Translations under genes and position numbers: made by a program
The notes under the pieces: generated by a model
The model's input: only the letters and a program-made list of their open reading frames with translations
Database searches by the model: none
Told to the model about the DNA's origin: nothing
Shown here: positions 58,879 through 64,000 of the stretch, piece after piece
Layout: every line of letters starts with the position of its first letter
Position numbering within the stretch: the first letter of the stretch is position 1
Assembly: GCF_017874215.1 (NCBI RefSeq)
Contig: NZ_JAGGLB010000011.1
Span: forward strand, 186,001 to 250,000
Direction of reading: 5' to 3'
Origin: Paenibacillus eucommiae
Lineage (GTDB): Bacteria; Bacillota; Bacilli; Paenibacillales; NBRC-103111
Length of the DNA: 64,000 bases

Positions 58879-59066
58879 TTTAACGATGTTTTTCATCGTT
58901 AAAAGCACCTGCTCCTCTCCATATCCTTACTTAACGATGAAAAACATCGTTAAAATCCTTTTTCACCCCCGCGAGAGGTCATCCGCCCTCTGTTAACGAT
59001 GTTTTTCATCGTTAACGTGTCGGATCAGCCTGGAACACTTACTTTAACGATGAAAAACATCGTTAA
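58879..59066. repeat. Four-palindrome array D
   Basis: Palindromes start near 58879, 58931, 58992 and 59043 (spacings 52, 61, 51) and are the best preserved: 8-10 bp perfect arms in all four. Loops read TTTTT, AAAAA, TTTTT and AAAAA. The tag recurs after it at 59176-59190 (CTCAAACGGGCAGCC). The array lies between convergent bshA and trpS; 58528-59212 contains no gene. Confidence 0.92.
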
Positions 59067-59212
59067 GTGAAGAACTCGCTCATTTCCGCGGAGGTAGGAT
59101 GCCACTACTGCTCTTCCTCCCACAACCATCCCCTTTTTTCTTAGGTGCGAGGCGCAAGGCGCAGAACAAGTCATTCTCAAACGGGCAGCCAGCAGGCAAC
59201 AGGTTCCAGAAA

Positions 59213-59272
59213 CTAAAAAAAAGTCGCCGATCTATGGTTATAAATGAACCATACAATCGGCGACTTTTTTAG
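59213..59272. terminator. Bidirectional terminator after trpS
   Basis: AAGTCGCCGAT (59221-59231) pairs with ATCGGCGACTT with an inner TATGGTT/AACCATA stem; A8 on the left and T6 on the right serve both strands. Confidence 0.92.
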
Positions 59273-59275
59273 CGC

Positions 59276-60259
59276 TTAATTAACCAAGAAGCCCATAAGC
59301 TTCTTTACTTCCCGCAGTGTTTCATTTGCGACAATAGCGGCTTCTTCGGCACCTTTTTTCAACACATCATGTACAGCTCCTGAGCTGCGAATTTCCTTAT
59401 ACCTTTGCTGGATAGGCTCAAGTACGGACACGATATGCTCTGCAAGCTCTTTTTTGAAGGGGCCATAGCCTTGGCCTTCATATTTGGCTTCGATCTCGGC
59501 GACGCTTAACTCTGCGAAATGGGAATAGATCCCGATCAGGTTGGATACTTCCGGCTTGTTCTGCGGATCGTACTTGACCTCGCGTCCGGAGTCGGTAACC
59601 GCTCTGCTCAGCTTTTTGCGGATAACATCCGGCTCATCCAGAATGGCTATAAAGCTTGCCGCGTTAGGGTTGCTTTTGCTCATTTTCTTGGAAGCATCGT
59701 CGAGTGACATCACTCTTCCGGCAATTTCCGGCATATAAGGCTCAGGCATTGCGAACAGCTCGCCAAACCGGTTGTTAAAGCGCACCGCCAGATCGCGGGT
59801 CAGCTCCAGATGCTGCTTCTGATCATCGCCAACCGGTATCAAATCAGCTTTATATAGCAAAATGTCAGCGGCCATCAAAGATGGATAGGTGAATAAGCCC
59901 GCGCCAACCGATTCTTTCCCACTGGATTTATCCTTGAACTGCGTCATGCGCTCCAGCTCTCCCATATAGGTAAGCGTAGTAAGGAGCCATCCCAGCTCCG
60001 CATGGGCAGATACTTGCGATTGTAAGAAAATCGAAGCCTTGGCAGGGTCGATACCAGCTGCTAAATAAAGAGCCGCTACAGACTCGGTCTGTTCTTTAAG
60101 CGCCGCGGGCTCTTGAGGAACCGTAATTGCATGCAAATCTACAATCATGAAGTAGCAGCTATGTGAATGCTGAAGTTTCACAAAATTGCGGAGCGCCCCA
60201 ATGTAATTTCCGATCGTAAGCTGGCCGCTTGGTTGAATACCTGATAATACTCTTTTCAT
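59276..60259 (-). CDS. trpS: Tryptophanyl-tRNA synthetase
   Basis: A 327-residue class I aminoacyl-tRNA synthetase that charges tRNA-Trp. The HIGH-type motif is TIGNYIGALRNF near residues 16-27, the KMSKS loop is SKKMSKSNP near 194-202, and GIQPSGQLTIGNY, MIVDLHAIT, LGWLLT and VPVGDDQKQHLEL-type segments (here IPVGDDQKQHLEL) are standard. AGGAGGAAA lies before the ATG. The leader carries a T-box with a UGG specifier, so expression rises when Trp-tRNA is uncharged. Confidence 0.98.
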   Translation of the reverse strand: MKRVLSGIQPSGQLTIGNYIGALRNFVKLQHSHSCYFMIVDLHAITVPQEPAALKEQTESVAALYLAAGIDPAKASIFLQSQVSAHAELGWLLTTLTYMGELERMTQFKDKSSGKESVGAGLFTYPSLMAADILLYKADLIPVGDDQKQHLELTRDLAVRFNNRFGELFAMPEPYMPEIAGRVMSLDDASKKMSKSNPNAASFIAILDEPDVIRKKLSRAVTDSGREVKYDPQNKPEVSNLIGIYSHFAELSVAEIEAKYEGQGYGPFKKELAEHIVSVLEPIQQRYKEIRSSGAVHDVLKKGAEEAAIVANETLREVKKLMGFLVN

Positions 60260-60293
60260 CTTATTTCCTCCTTGAGTCTTGCTTCAATCTTGA

Positions 60294-60365
60294 GATAGCT
60301 CCTGGCCTTAGCCTTAGCCTTAGCCATGACCTTGCTCCTGGCCTTGACCCTTGACCCTGACCTAG
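60294..60365 (-). repeat. GGCCTTAGCC-type tandem tract in the trpS leader
   Basis: CCTTAGCC and CCTTGACC units repeat about ten times between the T-box terminator and the trpS ribosome site. The tract would be in the 5' leader of the full-length mRNA. Confidence 0.75.
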
Positions 60366-60424
60366 GTCGTCGTTGGATAAGCAAAAATCCCCTTCGAAAT
60401 ATCCCTCTAGAAAAACAAAAAAAG

Positions 60425-60710
60425 CCTGCCGCCGCAAGGGACGTTAGACCGTGGTACCACCCTAATTCGCCCTCTGCAGCAATCGCAGAAGACCTTATAG
60501 CCCCGTTAACGGAGGGCTTCCGTTCGGTATAATAAGAGCATCTGAGAAATCCGGGCTGCTGATTCACAACCTTCATTAATCTCTGTACTCTGTTCCACCT
60601 TAAGCTCAAGGATCCATTCGACTTCCGTGCTTCACCGGTTTGCACCAACCACCGGCTCTCTGAAGAAGCTGCAGCAAGCTTACTTGTTCCTGTCATCGCA
60701 GTCCTGATTT
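60425..60710 (-). promoter_or_regulatory. T-box riboswitch (tRNA-Trp) of trpS
   Basis: The minus strand contains the T-box sequence AATTAGGGTGGTACCACGG (60449-60467), Stem I segments GCCGGTGGTTGGTGCAAACCGG with the AG bulge region AGAGAG, and a specifier loop GAATGGATCC with UGG. The terminator GTCCCTTGCGGCGGCAGGC is followed by seven Ts (60419-60444). Uncharged tRNA-Trp pairs with UGG and with the T-box bulge and prevents termination. Confidence 0.96.
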
Positions 60711-60716
60711 GTTCTA

Positions 60717-60745
60717 ATTATTACTCAGCTGAGTCGAATTGTCAA
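60717..60745 (-). promoter_or_regulatory. Sigma-A promoter of the T-box/trpS transcript
   Basis: TTGACA and AATAAT on the minus strand are separated by 17 bp; transcription would start just upstream of the T-box. The 145 bp between it and the mannosidase start contain only AT-rich sequence. Confidence 0.7.
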
Positions 60746-60905
60746 TGAGCCATCCCCCTGCTAACCCTACTGCAGCTTCCAAATCACCAAAGTAAAACTT
60801 ATTTTTATGGCCTAATTCTATATGTTTTTGTCTGGTTTCTTAATGTTAAATATGCATATACTGCTGTAAAATGGGAGCAAATCGATCTTCAAAAGGAGAA
60901 TTCAT

Positions 60906-63353
60906 ATGCCCCTTCAAACAAACATTCATCTCATAGGAAACGCTCATCTCGATCCAGTCTGGCTCTGGCAGTGGCAGGAGGGCTATGCCGAAATTAAAGC
61001 AACCTTCCGCTCTGCTCTCGATCGGATGAATGAATTCCCCGAATTCGTGTTCACCTGTGCTTGTGCCGCATATTACAAATGGGTCGAGGAAAATGCTCCC
61101 GAAATGTTTGCGGAAATCAGGCAGCGTGCAGCTGAAGGGCGTTGGGTCATTGTGGGCGGCTGGTGGATTCAACCAGACTGTAACCTTCCTTCAGGAGAGT
61201 CTTTTGCCAGGCACAGCTTATACAGCCAGCGTTATTTTCAGGAGAAATTCGGTGTCATGTCGCGGGTTGGCTATAATGTAGATTCATTCGGACATCATGG
61301 CATGATACCGCAAATATTAAAACAAAGCGGAATGGATTCCTATGTATTCATGCGTCCTATGAAGCATGAGAAGCATTTAGAGGACAGCCTGTTCTGGTGG
61401 GAGTCCGAAGATGGCAGCAAGGTCATGGCCTTCCGCCTTGCTGACGGCTACCACTCCAATGATAGAACCGAGCTGCCTGAACGCATACGCCAGCATAAAG
61501 AAAAGGCAGAAGAAGAACAGCACGACCACATGACCTTCTATGGAGTCGGGAACCATGGGGGCGGTCCAACCATCTCTGCGCTCAAGAGTATTCAGCAGCT
61601 GATACAACAAAATGACAAAAATGATATTTTGCTAAGCTCACCCAATGCTTATTTCGACCATATGGCAAAGTTGAATCCGGCTATTCCTGTCATTAAAGAC
61701 GAAATGCAAATGCATGCTGTTGGCTGCTATTCGACACATTCAGAATCAAAGAATGCCGAGAAGTTCTCCACAATCGCCAACATCAAGCTGCAGCTTCCCT
61801 ATCCGTCTGAATCACTTAAGCAAGCCTGGGAGAATGTGATGTTCAACCAATTTCACGATATTATAGGCGGCTGCAGCATTAAGGAAGCCTTCGATGACGC
61901 TAAAGAAAGCTATGGCGAAGCGCTGAGCATCGGGGCCAAAGCCCTAAACGCCGCACTGCAAAAGCTTTCCTGGTCCATCAACACCATGAAGCCTGAAATT
62001 AAATCGCTCAGTAAGGAAAAGGATTGGCATCTTTGGGAGCAGGGCGACTCCGGGACGCCTTTAGTCGTATTTAATCCATTATCATGGGATATAACGGTGC
62101 CTATTCAAATGACAAAACAGGTTTCCAGCGTTTCAGATGATCAAGAGCAGTTTATCCCTATCCAGACAGTCCGCGCCTCACGTACAAACTTGGAGGATAA
62201 CTGGGATACCCTTTTTGAAGCACGCATTCCAGCCTTTGGCTACAGGGTATACTGGGCGTACTTGGATAAGAATATGGAGCCTGCGACAGCCGCCCGCCCG
62301 CTTCATGTAGAAGACAATGTTCTGGAGAATGATTGGATTCGTGTAGAATTCGATCCACTCACGGGCTTCATTCAGCAGCTTTTGGACAAAAGAACGAACG
62401 TCAACTTATTCACTCCTGGCAGCCAGGGAGCCGTCCCTATTGTGATAGACGAGAGCCACAGCGACACGTGGGGGCATGGATTAGATGAGTACCGCAACGA
62501 AATAGGCCGCTTCTCGGACGCCACATTCAAGATTTTGGAAAAGGGGCCTTTGCGTGCTGCTATCCGAATTTCAAGCCGCTATCAAAACTCATTTTTGCGC
62601 CAGGATTTCATCTTGCAGCATGATTCACCCGATCTCAAGGTTAAGGTATTCCTGGACTGGAGAGAGCAGCATAAAATGCTTAAGCTGTCTTTTGATCTGG
62701 CGATGGAGCAGCCAAAGGCGGTATGGGAGATTCCCTATGGCTTTATTGAAAGACCTGTTAACGGTAAAGAAGTACCTGGACAGCAGTGGGTCGATATGAG
62801 CGGATTGGTGCCAGGCAGTGATGATCAAGCTTGTGGGCTGGCTATCGTTAACGATGCAAAATACGGCTACGATGCGCTGGAAAGCGATGTTCGGATTACC
62901 GCGGTGCGCAGTCCGCTATATGCCGATCATTACGGTGTGCGGGACGATTTAGCCGAGTTTATGGATCAAGGGATCCAGGAATTCAGCTATTCTCTGATTC
63001 CACATTCAGGATCTTGGCAGGACAACCGCATCGTGCAAAAAGCTTACGAGCTTAACGTGCCTCCGCTCCAGATTTGGGAAACCTACCATGAGGGCCCATT
63101 AGCCCAGCATGGAACCGGCATCCGGATTTCCTGCAAGCAAATCGTGGCAGCTGCCTTCAAGCCTGCTGAAGATGGGGACGGATTTATTCTCCGCTGCTAC
63201 GAATGCACTGGAAGGAAAACAGACGCAAACATAGAATTACCTATGCTGGAGCGCTCCTGGAGCAGCAGCTTTGGCAAATGCGAAATCAAGACCTTCCATA
63301 TCCCTTCCAGGCCGGATTTGCCTGTTAAAGAAGTCAATTTCATTGAAATATAG
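60906..63353 (+). CDS. Alpha-mannosidase, glycoside hydrolase family 38
   Basis: An 815-residue cytosolic glycosidase. The metal-binding NAHLDPVW is at residues 12-19, and the nucleophile aspartate lies in VGYNVDSFGHHGM near residue 120. VFMRPMKHEK, GGWWIQPDCNLPSGE and the HDIIGGCS motif near 316 are other GH38 blocks. The C-terminal half has the beta-sandwich domains of GH38. It has no signal peptide, so it acts on imported mannosides. AAAAGGAG is ten bases before the ATG. An AraC-type regulator follows 12 bp after the stop. Confidence 0.93.
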   Translation: MPLQTNIHLIGNAHLDPVWLWQWQEGYAEIKATFRSALDRMNEFPEFVFTCACAAYYKWVEENAPEMFAEIRQRAAEGRWVIVGGWWIQPDCNLPSGESFARHSLYSQRYFQEKFGVMSRVGYNVDSFGHHGMIPQILKQSGMDSYVFMRPMKHEKHLEDSLFWWESEDGSKVMAFRLADGYHSNDRTELPERIRQHKEKAEEEQHDHMTFYGVGNHGGGPTISALKSIQQLIQQNDKNDILLSSPNAYFDHMAKLNPAIPVIKDEMQMHAVGCYSTHSESKNAEKFSTIANIKLQLPYPSESLKQAWENVMFNQFHDIIGGCSIKEAFDDAKESYGEALSIGAKALNAALQKLSWSINTMKPEIKSLSKEKDWHLWEQGDSGTPLVVFNPLSWDITVPIQMTKQVSSVSDDQEQFIPIQTVRASRTNLEDNWDTLFEARIPAFGYRVYWAYLDKNMEPATAARPLHVEDNVLENDWIRVEFDPLTGFIQQLLDKRTNVNLFTPGSQGAVPIVIDESHSDTWGHGLDEYRNEIGRFSDATFKILEKGPLRAAIRISSRYQNSFLRQDFILQHDSPDLKVKVFLDWREQHKMLKLSFDLAMEQPKAVWEIPYGFIERPVNGKEVPGQQWVDMSGLVPGSDDQACGLAIVNDAKYGYDALESDVRITAVRSPLYADHYGVRDDLAEFMDQGIQEFSYSLIPHSGSWQDNRIVQKAYELNVPPLQIWETYHEGPLAQHGTGIRISCKQIVAAAFKPAEDGDGFILRCYECTGRKTDANIELPMLERSWSSSFGKCEIKTFHIPSRPDLPVKEVNFIEI

Positions 63354-63365
63354 GAGTGATCAACT

Positions 63366-64000
63366 GTGGAAATGACCGGTTATGAAGATACGCTGAATGC
63401 TTGCAAAAACCTTCTTATGCAGCCTCTTTCCTTCAATGACCTTGGCATCGTCCTTGTGGATGCCCTTTCCGCAAAGCATGATCCTGACTGGAGCGTAGAG
63501 CTGCATCGTCATCCTTGGTTTGAATTTAATTATGTTTCCACAGGTTCGGTTTACACAACGATAGAGGGGATAGAGTTTCTAATCCAGGAGGGTCAGTCCT
63601 ATCTGATTCCTCCCGGAGCAGCTCACGCTCATCGGAATGCCGAGGGAATAGGAGATGACGGTTTCTGTCTGAGATGGCAGTTTAACCTACTGTCCAATAG
63701 GAATGAAGGCTTGAAAAGTCCAGCCAGTTCACATAGTGCTTCTGGTGCTTCTAATTCCACCAGTTCATCCAGTTCCATTAGTCTCTCTATGGGGCAAGCG
63801 GTAATTGATATTTTCCAGGAAGCAAGACCGTATGCTTTATCCAAGGAGCTTACAGCCCCGCTAATGAACATTCGCAGTGACCAGAGCAGCTTCAGCATCC
63901 AGTCAGCTTTTGTAGGTTGGCTTGCCGTTTTATTTGAAGAGTGGTCCTGGGAGGCTCCTGATTTATTGCATCACTCACATCAAGCAGACAAAAATGATTC
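63366..64000 (+). CDS. AraC family regulator, N-terminal part
   Basis: Frame open to the window end (211 codons seen). Residues 25-110 form an AraC-type cupin sensor: DWSVELHRHPWFEFNYVSTG and GQSYLIPPGAAHAHRN are its usual blocks. Residues about 120-140 are a serine-rich insertion (SNSTSSSSSIS) encoded by AGTTCATCC-like repeats. The helix-turn-helix should lie beyond 64000. The start is GTG, seven bases after AGGAGTG in the end of the mannosidase gene; both genes are surely one operon, so it probably regulates the mannoside locus. Confidence 0.82.
   Translation, partial: MEMTGYEDTLNACKNLLMQPLSFNDLGIVLVDALSAKHDPDWSVELHRHPWFEFNYVSTGSVYTTIEGIEFLIQEGQSYLIPPGAAHAHRNAEGIGDDGFCLRWQFNLLSNRNEGLKSPASSHSASGASNSTSSSSSISLSMGQAVIDIFQEARPYALSKELTAPLMNIRSDQSSFSIQSAFVGWLAVLFEEWSWEAPDLLHHSHQADKND

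Noticed and set aside
60256..60696. 146-codon minus-strand open frame upstream of trpS
   Set aside because: It runs through the T-box, its terminator and a tandem repeat; the RNA element explains the sequence.

Overview
The window looks like a chromosomal segment of a Gram-positive, endospore-forming member of the Bacillales, most like Paenibacillus. Evidence is the set of sporulation genes (gerQ, an alpha/beta-type SASP, sda, a Spo0E-like phosphatase, a YjcZ-type peptide, a SpoVB-like flippase), Bacillus-type loci (sdhCAB with trxA and uvrC nearby, dnaB-dnaI, yuiB-yumB-yumC-yutM-yutJ-yuzB-yutI, ctaA, ctaB-sco, bshA), strong AGGAGG ribosome sites, and a Trp T-box and c-di-AMP (ydaO) leader of the Firmicutes kind. 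I see no transposase, integrase, phage gene, rRNA, tRNA or CRISPR locus. The species cannot be named from the sequence alone.

Layout. 1-8 kb: end of a CDF cation exporter, a LacI-type regulator, the sdhCAB operon with a sigma-A promoter and a divergent LysR gene, then ktrB-ktrA behind a ydaO riboswitch and terminator. 8-17 kb: uvrC (with a large repetitive insertion), trxA, a MerR regulator, yqzM, a globin-coupled chemotaxis sensor, dnaI-dnaB and a hydrolase. 17-28 kb: a respiratory and redox block (yuiB, hemQ, two type II NADH dehydrogenase-like flavoproteins, yumC, an A-type Fe-S carrier, NifU domain protein, menaquinone gene mqnE) with two small sporulation inhibitors, sda and a spo0E-like gene. 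28-33 kb: a four-gene operon (hypothetical, EamA transporter, HEPN protein, SDR) and ctaA. 33-44 kb: thioredoxin-like, SPFH-Arc pair, a stalk lipoprotein, DUF2515, flippase, ThuA, DUF456, Cof-type HAD and asparagine synthetase. 44-50 kb: a class B PBP, a HAD protein, a CvpA-transglutaminase membrane protein with two small membrane proteins, an MFS transporter. 50-64 kb: toprim protein, sco, ctaB, an orphan response regulator, gerQ, SASP, a MarR regulator, bshA, trpS with T-box, and an alpha-mannosidase followed by an AraC-type regulator that runs off the window.

How genes fit together. Succinate dehydrogenase, NDH-2, menaquinone synthesis, heme synthesis (hemQ), heme A synthesis (ctaA, ctaB) and the Sco copper chaperone together serve an aerobic menaquinone/cytochrome-aa3 type chain; a Rex-like box sits before the first NDH-2 gene. 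Sda, with DnaA boxes in front of it, and the Spo0E-like protein would both restrain the Spo0A phosphorelay.

The most unusual content is non-coding. Four intergenic arrays (10.7, 19.0, 32.8 and 58.9 kb) each hold four copies of a roughly 25-bp palindrome at nearly fixed start-to-start spacing of about 51, 61 and 52 bp. A second family, about 120 bp long, forms two nested stems whose arm sequences differ between copies while pairing is kept (18.7, 26.9, 58.6 kb, plus a broken copy at 13.6 kb). A 15-bp tag near CTCAAACGRRCWGCC links the two families. A separate 178-bp element at 50.5 kb has 17-bp terminal inverted repeats and 12-bp flanking direct repeats. Short tandem repeats have also expanded in several intergenic regions and inside linkers of UvrC, the LacI regulator, the DUF2515 protein and the AraC regulator.
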